From the NCBI RefSeq assembly GCF_002736205.1, contig NZ_CP024091.1, positions 1,550,001 to 1,614,000 on the forward strand: a stretch of 64,000 bases of DNA. The letters are read 5' to 3'. This document shows positions 52,193 through 61,608 of the stretch, in pieces; positions within the stretch are counted from its first letter, which is position 1; each line of letters begins with the position of its first letter. The stretch comes from Pedobacter ginsengisoli. GTDB taxonomy: Bacteria > Bacteroidota > Bacteroidia > Sphingobacteriales > Sphingobacteriaceae. The notes below the pieces were generated by a model. That model was given only the letters and a program-made list of their open reading frames with translations, had not been told where the DNA came from and did not search any database. Both the position numbers and the translations under genes were made by a program.

Positions 52193-53905
52193 ATGGAAAA
52201 AAAGCTTCGCAGTCAGCAATGGTTTGGTAAAAAGGGTAAGGATGGATTTATTTACAGGGCCTGGATGAAAAATCAGGGCATTCCGGCTGATGAGTTTCAG
52301 GGTAAGCCTGTTATTGGAATATGCAATACATGGTCGGAACTTACACCTTGCAATGCACATTTCAAGGAACTTGCCGAATCTGTAAAAAGAGGGGTAATTG
52401 AGGCAGGTGGTTTCCCGGTTGAGTTTCCGGTAATGTCGTTAGGTGAAACGCTTATTAAACCTACCGCCATGCTTTACCGCAACCTGGTAAGTATGGATGT
52501 GGAAGAGTCTATAAGGGCTAACCCTATTGATGGTGTGGTGTTGATGTGCGGGTGCGATAAAACTACTCCGGCGCTGGTTATGGGTGCTTGCAGTGTTGAT
52601 ATTCCTGCTATTGTGGTTTCGGGTGGTGCTATGCTTACGGGCAAATTTCAGGGGAAAAATATAGGTACAAGTGATATATGGCGTTTTTCTGAGAGCGTGA
52701 GGTCGGGAATCATGTCGGAAGAAGAACTGAACCTTGCCGAGGCCGGTATGTGTCGTAGCAGGGGACATTGTGCGGTTATGGGTACTGCATCATCTATGGC
52801 TTGCATGGTTGAGGCGCTTGGGCTTTCGCTGCCCGGCAACGCTGCTATTCCTGCTGCCGATGCTTCAAGAAAGGTGCTTGCCCAGTTCTCTGGACGTAGG
52901 ATTGTAGATATGGTTAGGGAAGACCTTAAACCATCTGATATTCTGGTACGCAAAGCTTTTGAAAACGCAATAAAGGTAAATGCGGCTATTGGTGGCTCTA
53001 CCAATTTTGTTATACACCTGCTGGCCATTGCTGGCAGAGTGGGCATCCCTTTGAATATTGATGATTTTGACCGTTTCTCTGCCGGAATACCGCTGATCGC
53101 TAATCTACAGCCATCCGGTGCGCATTTTATGGAAGATCTGTATTATGCGGGTGGTTTGCCTGCGGTAATGAAAGAAATGCAAAGCCTTTTAAATGCAGAA
53201 TGTATTACTGTAAATGGCAGGAGTATAGGCCAGAACCTTGAAAGGGCGCAGACTTTGAACCAGGAGGTGATTGCATCTGTGGAAAGCCCTTTTAAGCTTG
53301 ATTCTGGTGTGGCAGTGTTAAAGGGAAATCTTTGTCCGCATGGTGCCATTATTAAGCCTTCGGCAGCTAATCCGCGTTTAATGCAGCATACTGGCAAGGC
53401 TGTAGTATTTGAAAACATTGAAGATTATAAGCTCAGAATTGATGATCCGGAACTGGAAGTTGATCCTGATAGTGTGCTGGTACTAAAAAATACCGGCCCT
53501 AAGGGTTATCCCGGCATGCCTGAAGTTGGCAACATGGGCTTGCCTAAAAAGATGCTCGATTTAGGAGTTACTGATATGGTACGTATATCTGATGGCCGCA
53601 TGAGCGGAACCGGTTTTGGAACTGTGGTACTCCATGTATCGCCGGAAACTGCTGAAAACGGTACAATTGCCCTGGTTAAAAACGGTGATATGATTGAACT
53701 GGATGTTGTAGGCCGAAAATTAAACTTGCTGGTGCCTGATGATGAACTGGAAAGAAGAAGGATCGCGCTTGCTGATCCTGTAAACCAGTTTAAGCGGGGC
53801 TACGCAAGGTTGTATGTAGAACATGTTGAACAAGCACATTTAGGTGCTGATTTTGATTTTTTAAAAGGTAACTCAGGTAGTGAAGTATTACGCGATTCAC
53901 ATTAA
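52193..53905 (+). CDS. IlvD/Edd-family sugar acid dehydratase
   Basis: A 570-aa Fe-S dehydratase of the pentonate/hexonate type (such as L-arabinonate or D-xylonate dehydratase) that turns the aldonic acid into 2-keto-3-deoxy sugar acid. Cluster Cys are C53 in LTPCN, C121 in CGCDK and C193 in RSRGHCAVMG. K123 follows as the residue normally carbamylated beside Mg2+. ISDGRMSGTGFGTVVLHVSPE near the end is diagnostic of the sugar-acid branch rather than IlvD. Start is the ATG at 52193; an in-frame GTG at 52154 lies inside the previous gene. It follows the lactonase by 10 bases. Confidence 0.9.
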   Translation: MEKKLRSQQWFGKKGKDGFIYRAWMKNQGIPADEFQGKPVIGICNTWSELTPCNAHFKELAESVKRGVIEAGGFPVEFPVMSLGETLIKPTAMLYRNLVSMDVEESIRANPIDGVVLMCGCDKTTPALVMGACSVDIPAIVVSGGAMLTGKFQGKNIGTSDIWRFSESVRSGIMSEEELNLAEAGMCRSRGHCAVMGTASSMACMVEALGLSLPGNAAIPAADASRKVLAQFSGRRIVDMVREDLKPSDILVRKAFENAIKVNAAIGGSTNFVIHLLAIAGRVGIPLNIDDFDRFSAGIPLIANLQPSGAHFMEDLYYAGGLPAVMKEMQSLLNAECITVNGRSIGQNLERAQTLNQEVIASVESPFKLDSGVAVLKGNLCPHGAIIKPSAANPRLMQHTGKAVVFENIEDYKLRIDDPELEVDPDSVLVLKNTGPKGYPGMPEVGNMGLPKKMLDLGVTDMVRISDGRMSGTGFGTVVLHVSPETAENGTIALVKNGDMIELDVVGRKLNLLVPDDELERRRIALADPVNQFKRGYARLYVEHVEQAHLGADFDFLKGNSGSEVLRDSH

Positions 53906-53927
53906 TTTATAAAGACGAAAGACTATT

Positions 53928-54701
53928 ATGATGACTTCAACAGCATTTGTTAATAAGACGGTAATTGTAACCGGTGCCGGACAGGGCATTGGATTTGAAA
54001 TATGTAAGCAACTGGCATCCAGAGGTGCTACAGTTTTATTAAATGATATTGATGAGGTGCTGGCTAATAAAGCAGCACAGGCTATTAAAGGCGCAGGTGG
54101 AAATTGTATTGCCTGTGCAGGCGATTCGGGTGATAAAGAGTTTATCCAAAGTATGGTTGATCTGGCAGTGAAAACTTCTGGCAGCCTGGATGTTGTGATT
54201 GCTAATGCAGGTATTACTTTATTTGGTGATTTCTTTACTTATCCTCAGGATTCTTTGTACAAGGTGTTGCATACTAATTTGGGCGGCACATTCTTTTTAG
54301 CACAGGCCGCGGCCAACCAAATGAAAAAACAGGGCAGAGGTGGCTCTTTATTGTTTACTTCTTCTGTTACTGCGCATCAGGCGCATAAAGACCTTGCTGC
54401 CTATGGTATGACTAAAGCTGCTCTTGAAATGCTGGCCAAAAACCTTGTACTAGAGCTTTCTCCGTTTAAAATTAATGTAAATACCATTGCACCGGGTGCA
54501 ACCTTAACTGAGCGTACTTTAGATGATCCTAATTATGAAGCGGTATGGTCTAGAATTACACCTATGGGCAGCCCTGCTAAAACTATTGATATTGCCAATG
54601 CTGCCTTGTTTATGGTTTCTGATGGTGCAAAACATATAACCGGCCAAAGTTTGGTTATTGATGGTGGCTGGAGTGCAATTAGTCCTTCGCCAAATGAATA
54701 G
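53928..54701 (+). CDS. SDR-family oxidoreductase
   Basis: A 257-aa short-chain dehydrogenase. The NAD(P) motif is TGAGQGIG (residues 15-22), followed by NAG in VIANAG and the catalytic SSVTAHQAHKDLAAYGMTKAA, that is Ser, Tyr and Lys in the YxxxK arrangement. The ending GQSLVIDGGW is typical. A Gly-rich GAGQGIG and Asp in LLNDIDE suggest NAD(H). Placed between a sugar-acid dehydratase and a GH99 enzyme, it may oxidise the starting sugar. It overlaps the GH99 gene by 8 bases. Confidence 0.9.
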   Translation: MMTSTAFVNKTVIVTGAGQGIGFEICKQLASRGATVLLNDIDEVLANKAAQAIKGAGGNCIACAGDSGDKEFIQSMVDLAVKTSGSLDVVIANAGITLFGDFFTYPQDSLYKVLHTNLGGTFFLAQAAANQMKKQGRGGSLLFTSSVTAHQAHKDLAAYGMTKAALEMLAKNLVLELSPFKINVNTIAPGATLTERTLDDPNYEAVWSRITPMGSPAKTIDIANAALFMVSDGAKHITGQSLVIDGGWSAISPSPNE

Positions 54702-55758
54702 ATTAAGAAAAGTTATCTTCCTTTTGCCGCTGGTTCTGTTGTTTTGCGGATCGGCCGTAGCAATTAAACCAAAGGTTTTTTGCTTTTATTACAATTGGTA
54801 TCAAACCAAGGCTTTTGATGGTGTAGATCAGCACTGGTCGCATTGGAGCAATGGCGATCCTAATGGTTACCCCGGTGGTGATAACATAGGTGCTAATTTT
54901 TTTCCATCCTTAGGGAATTATAGTACAAATGACCCCGTGCTGGTAGGCAAACACATGAACATGATTGCTAAAGCCGGTATAAATGCAGTTTTTTTGACCT
55001 GGTGGGGCAAAGGTCATTTTACAGCAAAGAGCATCCCGGTGATACTTGATGAAGCTAAAAAGGCTGGTGTAAAAGTCGGTTTTCAGATTGAACCTTACGG
55101 AAACAGGTCGCCTTTAACGGTTAAGGCCGATGTGAAATACATTGTTGATACTTATGGCAAACACCCTGCTTTTTATTATTCTGATGAGAAGAAACCGCTT
55201 TTCTTTGTTTATGATTCATACTTAAGCAAAGCCGCTGAATGGTCAGAGGTCTTATCGCCATCTGGAAATTCAACAATTAGAAAGACGGCTTATGATGCTG
55301 ATTTTATCGGTCTTTGGGTTAACGATAATGAGCATCAGTTCTTTAAAGATTCAGGATTTGACGGGTTCTATACTTATTTTGTTTCGAAGGTGTTCCGCTA
55401 TGGTTCTAACCCAAATAACTGGGCTAAGATGCAGGAATGGGCGGTTCAGAATAAGAAAATATTTATCCCCTGTGTAGGGCCGGGTTATATAGATGAACGT
55501 ATTCGCCCTGAAAACAGTGCCAACACTCAAAGCAGGGATAATGGGGCATATTATGATGATTATTGGATGAAAGCAATTGCTGTGAAAAGCCCATATGTGG
55601 CCATTACTTCATTTAACGAATGGCATGAGGGTACACAAATTGAACCTGCAAAGCCAAAGCGCATTACAGGTTTTACTTACCTTGATTATAACCCGCTGTC
55701 AGATGATTATTACCTAACCAGAACGAGATATTGGACTAATCGTTTCTTAAAAAAATGA
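54694..55758 (+). CDS. GH99-like glycoside hydrolase (endo-alpha-mannosidase type)
   Basis: A 354-aa secreted enzyme with signal peptide 1-23 (ending AVA). The TIM barrel matches GH99/GH71-like endomannosidases: FYYNWYQ at 31-37, HWSHWSNG, ANFFPSLGNYS, AVFLTWWGKG, FQIEPYG, PLFFVYDSY, and FNEWHEGTQIEPA with E309 and E312 in EWHE, the spacing of the acidic pair E333/E336 of Bacteroides GH99. So an enzyme acting on alpha-mannan or a similar glycan is likely. Start is the ATG at 54694; the in-frame TTG at 54658 is inside the SDR gene. Periplasmic. Confidence 0.85.
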   Translation: MNRLRKVIFLLPLVLLFCGSAVAIKPKVFCFYYNWYQTKAFDGVDQHWSHWSNGDPNGYPGGDNIGANFFPSLGNYSTNDPVLVGKHMNMIAKAGINAVFLTWWGKGHFTAKSIPVILDEAKKAGVKVGFQIEPYGNRSPLTVKADVKYIVDTYGKHPAFYYSDEKKPLFFVYDSYLSKAAEWSEVLSPSGNSTIRKTAYDADFIGLWVNDNEHQFFKDSGFDGFYTYFVSKVFRYGSNPNNWAKMQEWAVQNKKIFIPCVGPGYIDERIRPENSANTQSRDNGAYYDDYWMKAIAVKSPYVAITSFNEWHEGTQIEPAKPKRITGFTYLDYNPLSDDYYLTRTRYWTNRFLKK

Positions 55759-55796
55759 CGAGAGATTTTTCAGGGCGCCACTCCGACGCCCGTCAT
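55755..55796. terminator. Possible bidirectional terminator between convergent genes
   Basis: ATGACG (55755-55760) pairs with CGTCAT (55791-55796) outside GGGCG (55773-55777) with CGCCC (55787-55791); the two right arms share one base. The GC-rich inner hairpin could stop transcription of both the GH99 and outer-membrane genes. No strong T-run is present. Confidence 0.4.
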
Positions 55797-55800
55797 CTTA

Positions 55801-58239
55801 TTACATCCTGCTCTTTTCTTCGTCAAGCGCATTGTTTCTATGCTTGCTTTTACGTGTAAAGGTATCTTTACCAAAGCTCCAGGTAAATGAAATGCCAAAG
55901 CGTTGTGTATCTGTTTCGCCTATTTGATAGGAATAGGCTTGTGCCAGTGCTACTGATCGTTCCCTGGCTACCCAGCTATGGAATATGTCATCCATATTGA
56001 ATCTGATACTTGCTTTATCTTTCCAGATCTTTTTTTGAATTGCTGCATTTACCCTGTATCTGCCTGCTGTATAAGTTTGGCCGTTTAAATCACGGCTGGC
56101 ATAATAGCTGTCCAGTTCAGCGTTCCAGCCTTTTTTAAGCTGAAATCTGTTGTATACGCCAATTCTGGCCACATAGGTACTAGGATTAAGTTTTTCGCCA
56201 TAAGCAGTGCCATCTAATCCCATTTTTGAAAGCTGAGGCTCAAAATAAAGCGTCCACCATTCAGAAGGTGTAGCTGTAATGCTGGTATTAAGGATCATCA
56301 TGTAACCAAAAGCTACGTTCTCTGGCTTCCTGATAAAGACATCGTCAACCACACGTGTGGTCTGAAAAATTACATCTGTAAAGCGGTTGTAGCTTAAGCC
56401 CATTCTAAGCCATTGTTTGTGCTGATATTTAAGTTCATAACGCATCTGATATTGAGGGGTTAGTTCCGGATTACCTGAAGAATAGGAGTACTTGTCTTTA
56501 AACATTACAAATGGATTTAGGTACTGATAATTTGGTCTGTTTATTCTTTTGCTGATGCTAAAGTTTAACGTGTTAGTGCCTACTGTATCCAGCTTGTAAT
56601 TAAAGAATATACTTGGAAACAGTTGGGTATAATTTTTATTAAAACTGCTTCCCTGCACTGCTGCATTGCCCAACTGTTCGCCTTTAGACCGGGTGTTTTC
56701 CAAACGTAATCCTAATTGGATAGACAGGTGTTTCCAGCCCTTTGTGGCATTAACGTAGGCAGAGTTGATGTTCTCTCTGAATTTGAAATGGTTTGATTGT
56801 CCGTTATCGATAACCGGTCCCTGATCGGTAATGTTGTAATAATCAGACTTGTTATCATTGTAAACTAAACTCGACTTAAAGCCAGCTTCGAATCTTGCAT
56901 TGTTTTTCATGGTTTGTACATAGTCTGCCTTAGCTGTATAGATATTTATGGTAGATGGTAAATCGTAAAAGAATTTACTGTTGCTAATTGGCTCGCCGTC
57001 TGGCTGATAAAGTGAGTTTACCAGCGATTGATTGCCTGTACTGCGGTAATTGAGATAGTTGATATCGGCAGACAGTTCTTTTCCTGTTGTTCCGAATTTG
57101 TGCAGAAAATTGAGGTTAGAGCCTATATTGGTCCTTTTATTATCGCCAATGGTATTTCCTTCACCAATGTTGTCTAGCTGTCCGGCGCTGTAATTGTCGC
57201 TGTTGTAATTAAACAGGTCGTTGTTTTTATTGTCGTTTATATTCAGCTGCAAGCCATAGGTGGTATTTGGAGTAGCGGCATAATCTAATCCTGCGTTTGC
57301 GTTTAAGCCATTGCTTTTAAATTCCTGGTTGTTTATCAGCCCCACAGTTGATGTGGGCTTATTACTGCTGTCAAAAAAACTCCTTGTGATGTTGTCGTAG
57401 CTATAGTTTTTTTCGTGGCTATAGCCAAGGCTTCCAAATAAGTTGATCTTTTTATAGTTGTAGTTCAGGTTCATGGAAGTGTTATTTCTTCCGTACTCGC
57501 CCTTAGAATATCCTGTAGAAAAGCTTCCTATAAAACCACCTATTCTACTTTTTTTCAGTTTGATATTGATAATTGCATTTCCAGATGCGTCGTAGCGGGC
57601 AGGAGGGTTTTCCATCAATTCTATTTTATCTAAAAGAGAACCGGGAAGTGATTTCAGGTAAAGAGAAAGGTCGCGTCCGGACATATATGTAGAGCGCCCG
57701 TCAATTAAAACCATTATTCCAGAGCGGCCGTTTAAGGTAATGTCGCCATTGGAGTTTATAACAATGCCGGGTGTTTTTTCGAGCACTTCTAAAGTATTGC
57801 TGCTGGCACTGCTGATCATGGCATCAACATTAACCACTGTTTTGTCTATTTCCATTTGAATTAATGGTCGTTTTGCCTTAATAACTACTTCTGCAAGTTC
57901 TGTACTTTTAGCTGGTAATAATACAATTACCGGAAGAATGATGCCTTTATTTTCTTCAACATGTAGGGGCGATGAGTTGAATTCCTTCATTCCTACGGCT
58001 GTTATCTTTAATAAATAGCTGCCTTTTGCGATATTATTGAATTGAAACTTGCCATCAACATCTGTAGTTCGTGTATTTATAACTGCAGTATCTGTGGCTT
58101 TAAGCAGACGTACTGTAGCGCCACCAATGGCTTCATTTTTTGAATCTTTTACAGTTGAAGAAATAATGCTGGGGTTAACCTGCGCAAGGGCCGTAAGCGA
58201 GATAAGAGAAGCTAAAAAGAAGATGATATATGTTTTCAT
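55801..58239 (-). CDS. TonB-dependent receptor-like outer membrane protein
   Basis: An 812-aa outer-membrane protein of the same OMP_b-brl_3 group as that at 43761. Signal peptide 1-19 (ending ALAQ), CarboxypepD-like domain (20-105: DSKNEAIGGATVRLLK), then plug SNTLEVLEKTPGIVINSNGDITLNGRSGIMVLIDGRSTYMSG and KIELMENPPARYDASGNAIINI. The barrel ends with the C-terminal RNNALDEEKSRM beyond the last strand GISFTWSFGKDTF, an extension after the usual terminal aromatic residue. Divergent from the LytS-like kinase. Substrate unknown. Confidence 0.87.
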   Translation of the reverse strand: MKTYIIFFLASLISLTALAQVNPSIISSTVKDSKNEAIGGATVRLLKATDTAVINTRTTDVDGKFQFNNIAKGSYLLKITAVGMKEFNSSPLHVEENKGIILPVIVLLPAKSTELAEVVIKAKRPLIQMEIDKTVVNVDAMISSASSNTLEVLEKTPGIVINSNGDITLNGRSGIMVLIDGRSTYMSGRDLSLYLKSLPGSLLDKIELMENPPARYDASGNAIINIKLKKSRIGGFIGSFSTGYSKGEYGRNNTSMNLNYNYKKINLFGSLGYSHEKNYSYDNITRSFFDSSNKPTSTVGLINNQEFKSNGLNANAGLDYAATPNTTYGLQLNINDNKNNDLFNYNSDNYSAGQLDNIGEGNTIGDNKRTNIGSNLNFLHKFGTTGKELSADINYLNYRSTGNQSLVNSLYQPDGEPISNSKFFYDLPSTINIYTAKADYVQTMKNNARFEAGFKSSLVYNDNKSDYYNITDQGPVIDNGQSNHFKFRENINSAYVNATKGWKHLSIQLGLRLENTRSKGEQLGNAAVQGSSFNKNYTQLFPSIFFNYKLDTVGTNTLNFSISKRINRPNYQYLNPFVMFKDKYSYSSGNPELTPQYQMRYELKYQHKQWLRMGLSYNRFTDVIFQTTRVVDDVFIRKPENVAFGYMMILNTSITATPSEWWTLYFEPQLSKMGLDGTAYGEKLNPSTYVARIGVYNRFQLKKGWNAELDSYYASRDLNGQTYTAGRYRVNAAIQKKIWKDKASIRFNMDDIFHSWVARERSVALAQAYSYQIGETDTQRFGISFTWSFGKDTFTRKSKHRNNALDEEKSRM

Positions 58240-58461
58240 TACAATTTGTTTTAATGGTGATTAGGTTATTGATTGATCAAATATTGCCTGTTCAGAATAG
58301 CTACGAAAAAAAATATGTTGTAACTTGGCTGTTCGTTGATGGAAAGCCGTTTTAGGGTGTTGAATAGTTTTATAACCTGTTTTTAAGATTCTGTCAATGA
58401 TTTTGGCCTGTTCATCAGTAAATATTTATTGGCTCGGTGAACTTGTTCAAATTTGTAGCCT

Positions 58462-59532
58462 ATGAACGATACAAGGAACATCAGCAATAATACGAGCGGT
58501 ATAAAATTTAAGCCATTGATTAGTTTTTTTGGCCAGCCACTTTATATTTTCTTATCTTTTATTGTAGCTATCCCCATCTTTTTGGTGATAGAAACGTATG
58601 CGAAGTCTATTGAGGTTCATGAAGATGAAGCTGTAGCCTTTGCCGGAACTGTAGTCTTTTTTATCGGGTTGTTTACGGGCAGGTATATTGCCCAGATTTG
58701 GACTGTAAGGTTAAAAACTCTTCCCAAAGAGCTTGCTTTGGGGTTATTTATCCTGATTGTTGTTTGTATTGGGTGGTTGTTTTTTCATGCTGATTTCCCT
58801 TTGAAAGGAAGAGTTGCTATTAATTTATTACTGTCGTGGCTTCCATTTATGCTCATCAGTTTGTCGCTTGGTGCATTGATCAAGATCGTTCATGCGGTTT
58901 CTGAGAACAGGTTACGGGAGGCCAGAACAATGGCTGCTCATAGCAAAAGTGAGCTGCATTTGCTGCAATCTCAATTGAGCCCGCATTTTCTGTTTAACAC
59001 GCTGAACAACATGTATGGCCTTTCTATTACCGATCATGAGAAAATACCGGGATTACTGCTGAAACTATCGGAATTATTGCGCTATTCCGTTTATGATGCA
59101 ACAGAAATATATGTTCCATTAAAGGACGAAGTAGCCTACATTAACAACTACATAGACTTTGAAAAGATAAGAATTGGCGACAGGCTGGTATTAACCACAG
59201 AAATTGAAGAGGTAATTATGCCCGAAATTAAAATAGCCCCTATGCTTTTAATTGTGTTTATTGAAAATGCTTTTAAACACTCTAAAAATACAATTGACGA
59301 GAAGATATACATAGATATAAAATTAAAGACCTGGGGTAATTCTATTCTGTTCTCAGTTAAAAACTCATACGGAAAAGAAGAGAAAGAGAGAAATACGCTT
59401 AACAAAAGCAGTGGTTTTGGTTTAGATAATGTTAGTAAAAGACTAGGATTGCTTTATCCGGGAGAACATGAATTAAGCATTAAAAGGGATAATTCATTTT
59501 ACAATGTTATCTTACATTTAAAAATGAAATAA
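58462..59532 (+). CDS. LytS/YehU-type sensor histidine kinase
   Basis: A 356-aa membrane kinase of the LytS family. Four hydrophobic helices (about 25-45, 58-78, 92-108, 118-142), a coiled linker, then the internal kinase region with the H-box QLSPHFLFNTLNNMYGLS (near 172-189) and HATPase with N-box LLIVFIENAFKHSKN. The conserved GFGLDNVSKRLGLLYPG ends it. It is coupled to the LytTR regulator by a one-base TAATG overlap and probably phosphorylates it. Confidence 0.9.
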   Translation: MNDTRNISNNTSGIKFKPLISFFGQPLYIFLSFIVAIPIFLVIETYAKSIEVHEDEAVAFAGTVVFFIGLFTGRYIAQIWTVRLKTLPKELALGLFILIVVCIGWLFFHADFPLKGRVAINLLLSWLPFMLISLSLGALIKIVHAVSENRLREARTMAAHSKSELHLLQSQLSPHFLFNTLNNMYGLSITDHEKIPGLLLKLSELLRYSVYDATEIYVPLKDEVAYINNYIDFEKIRIGDRLVLTTEIEEVIMPEIKIAPMLLIVFIENAFKHSKNTIDEKIYIDIKLKTWGNSILFSVKNSYGKEEKERNTLNKSSGFGLDNVSKRLGLLYPGEHELSIKRDNSFYNVILHLKMK

Positions 59533-60248
59533 TGAACCAGGTAAACTGCCTTATTGTTGATGACGAGCCCATTGCAAGGGATATAATAAAGACTTATTGC
59601 GGTCACCTTGATTACCTGAACGTGGTAGCCTCTTGCGGAAACGCACTTGAAGCAAAAGCGGTATTGCAGAAACAAAAGATTGATATCCTTTTTCTGGATA
59701 TTAATATGCCGATAATGGACGGGATTTCATTTGTAAAAACGCTAAAAGATCAGCCTCAGATTATATTTACTACTGCATATAAGGAATTTGCAGTGGATGC
59801 ATTTGACCTGGCTGCTTGCGATTACCTGTTAAAACCATTCTCTTTTGATCGTTTTATTATAGCTGTAGATAAAGCTTTAGAGAAATTTGAACCTAAAACT
59901 AATGTGCAGACAAATGAAGTTTCTGGCTCTGCTGCTGAAGACTTTATTTTTATTAAAACAGATGGCAAGATCTATAAAATTGAATATGATGACTTGCTTT
60001 ATGCCGAAGCGCAAGGTAATTACACCAAAATCATAACTACGGGTAATTTGCTGTTGCCAAAAATGCCTTTTTCGAACTTCGAAGAACTATTGCCAAAAGC
60101 GCTTTTTTTAAGAACGCATCGTTCATTTATCATTAATAAGTCCAAAATTGGCCACATTGAGGGCAATCGTATCTTTATTAATAACAATGAAATTCCGATT
60201 GGAAGTAATTACAAAGATCAGTTGTTAAAAGACCTTGGTTTTTCTTAA
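59532..60248 (+). CDS. LytTR-family response regulator
   Basis: A 238-aa regulator. Receiver domain (1-120) has DDEP near 11-14, the phospho-acceptor Asp in ILFLDINMPIMDGISF, and LLKPFSFDRF. The LytTR DNA-binding domain (about 140-238) shows IFIKTDGKIYKIEYDDLLYAEAQGNYTKI and RTHRSFIINKSKI. The pairing with the upstream LytS-like kinase is typical in Bacteroidetes. Targets unknown. Confidence 0.93.
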   Translation: MNQVNCLIVDDEPIARDIIKTYCGHLDYLNVVASCGNALEAKAVLQKQKIDILFLDINMPIMDGISFVKTLKDQPQIIFTTAYKEFAVDAFDLAACDYLLKPFSFDRFIIAVDKALEKFEPKTNVQTNEVSGSAAEDFIFIKTDGKIYKIEYDDLLYAEAQGNYTKIITTGNLLLPKMPFSNFEELLPKALFLRTHRSFIINKSKIGHIEGNRIFINNNEIPIGSNYKDQLLKDLGFS

Positions 60249-60255
60249 AATCTTA

Positions 60256-61494
60256 TCAGGCAGCTGTTAGCTCTTCTTTTCTGGTAAGCTTAAAGATAAT
60301 AAACATCACTATACCAGATACTATGGCTAAAAGCAGGTAGCTGAAATTTAAGTTATGCTCATCTTTGGCCGGCAGGAAAGAGATTACGCTATAGCTGAGA
60401 AATGATACAATAACATAAGTAACACCACCGGTTAATCCGCTGGCAATACCTGCGTTTTTAGGGAACCTGCCCAAACAAAATGTAAAGTAGTTATTGAAGA
60501 TATAACCTGCAGTTACGTGAATTAAGAAGGCAAAAAATATGAGTGTATATATGCTTGAAATGAATTGAATGCTGATAAACATGAGCAATACAAACAGTAT
60601 TTGCAGCCCCAGGTTCACAATCATTTTCTTTAAAAATGGCTTGTTGATGGTGGCTTTACCTATAAAGCCGCCAACCATCCAGGCAAAGCCGAGGATCAGA
60701 GAGCTATAACCGGCTATTACAGGTGAAAAGTGGAGGTGATGTTCTATAATAAACGGACCTGTCATATTGTAGATCATTACCATTGAATAGGCCAGGCCCA
60801 GCATCACTATACCCAAACTAAAACTTGGTGTTTTAATCATTTTGAGATAGACATTGCCTATGTTCTTTAATGAGAATTTAGAAAAGCGGCTCAGGCTTTC
60901 TCCGCTGTAAATGAACTCTAATAAAGCCAGTATCAAAGCCAATCCTGCCAGGAAGTAGAAATTCGACTCCCAGCCAAATACGGTCTGTAAATACCCCCCT
61001 AAAAATGGCGCTACAATAGGCCCGGTAGACCAAATGATAGAGAACAGGCTTAGGTAATGTTTAAGCTTGTCGCCCTCAAAAATATCGACAAAAAAGGCTC
61101 TTTTGCCTACAATGATAGTTCCTACTGTGAACCCATGAATGATTCGCATAAGGTAAATGAGGTAGATGTTATGGGTATTAGCGATAACAATACTTGCCCC
61201 AGCAAATACCAGCAGACAGATCAGGCTGAGTTTATACCTGCCGAAACTGTCCAGTACGCTGCCTATAAAAAGCTGCGAAATTCCATAGCTGATCAGAAAT
61301 AAGCTTAGTGTTAACTGTACTTGTAAACTGCTAACCTGCATGGTTGTGGCCATGGTAGGTAAGGAAGGAATATAAATATCTGTTGCAAAGCCGGATAAGG
61401 GCAGTAAGGCAAAAGCAAGGACTGTTGAAATGCCTTTATTGTGTTCTTTTAATGGTTTTGATACTGTCAATTGGTGATGTTTTTGATCAGCCAA
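60256..61494 (-). CDS. Bcr/CflA-like MFS drug-efflux transporter
   Basis: A 412-aa transporter with about 12 hydrophobic helices. LLPLSGFATDIYIPSLPTMATTM (about 32-54) and LSLFLISYGISQLFIGSVLDSFGRYK are signatures of the Bcr/CflA branch; MRIIHGFTVGTI and GPIVAPFLGGYL are MFS motifs of the N-terminal half. It lacks an early ATG: the in-frame start is TTG at 61494 directly after a palindrome. A nearby ATG at 61523 is in another frame and stops after eight codons. Probable substrate small drugs; not testable by sequence. Confidence 0.85.
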   Translation of the reverse strand: MADQKHHQLTVSKPLKEHNKGISTVLAFALLPLSGFATDIYIPSLPTMATTMQVSSLQVQLTLSLFLISYGISQLFIGSVLDSFGRYKLSLICLLVFAGASIVIANTHNIYLIYLMRIIHGFTVGTIIVGKRAFFVDIFEGDKLKHYLSLFSIIWSTGPIVAPFLGGYLQTVFGWESNFYFLAGLALILALLEFIYSGESLSRFSKFSLKNIGNVYLKMIKTPSFSLGIVMLGLAYSMVMIYNMTGPFIIEHHLHFSPVIAGYSSLILGFAWMVGGFIGKATINKPFLKKMIVNLGLQILFVLLMFISIQFISSIYTLIFFAFLIHVTAGYIFNNYFTFCLGRFPKNAGIASGLTGGVTYVIVSFLSYSVISFLPAKDEHNLNFSYLLLAIVSGIVMFIIFKLTRKEELTAA

Positions 61495-61498
61495 AGTT

Positions 61499-61512
61499 AC
61501 CCTTTAAAGGGT
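61499..61512. promoter_or_regulatory. 14-bp palindrome between divergent MFS genes
   Basis: ACCCTTTAAAGGGT is a perfect palindrome 5-18 bases upstream of the TTG start of the Bcr/CflA-like gene. It also overlaps the position of that gene's ribosome binding site. The divergent MFS gene starts 97 bases away. Candidate operator for one or both transporters. Confidence 0.45.
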
Positions 61513-61584
61513 TTTTGGCCCATATTTTTAGAACACGGGAATGTAATAAATAAACAATCGGAAAGTAAAATTTTAAAGTACTGC

Positions 61585-61592
61585 TATATTTG
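61585..61592 (+). promoter_or_regulatory. Promoter -7 element of the second MFS gene
   Basis: Exact TATATTTG (TAnnTTTG) 16 bases before the start at 61609. No clear -33 TTTG was found at the usual distance. Confidence 0.5.
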
Positions 61593-61608
61593 TCACAGCT
61601 CTTAACCT

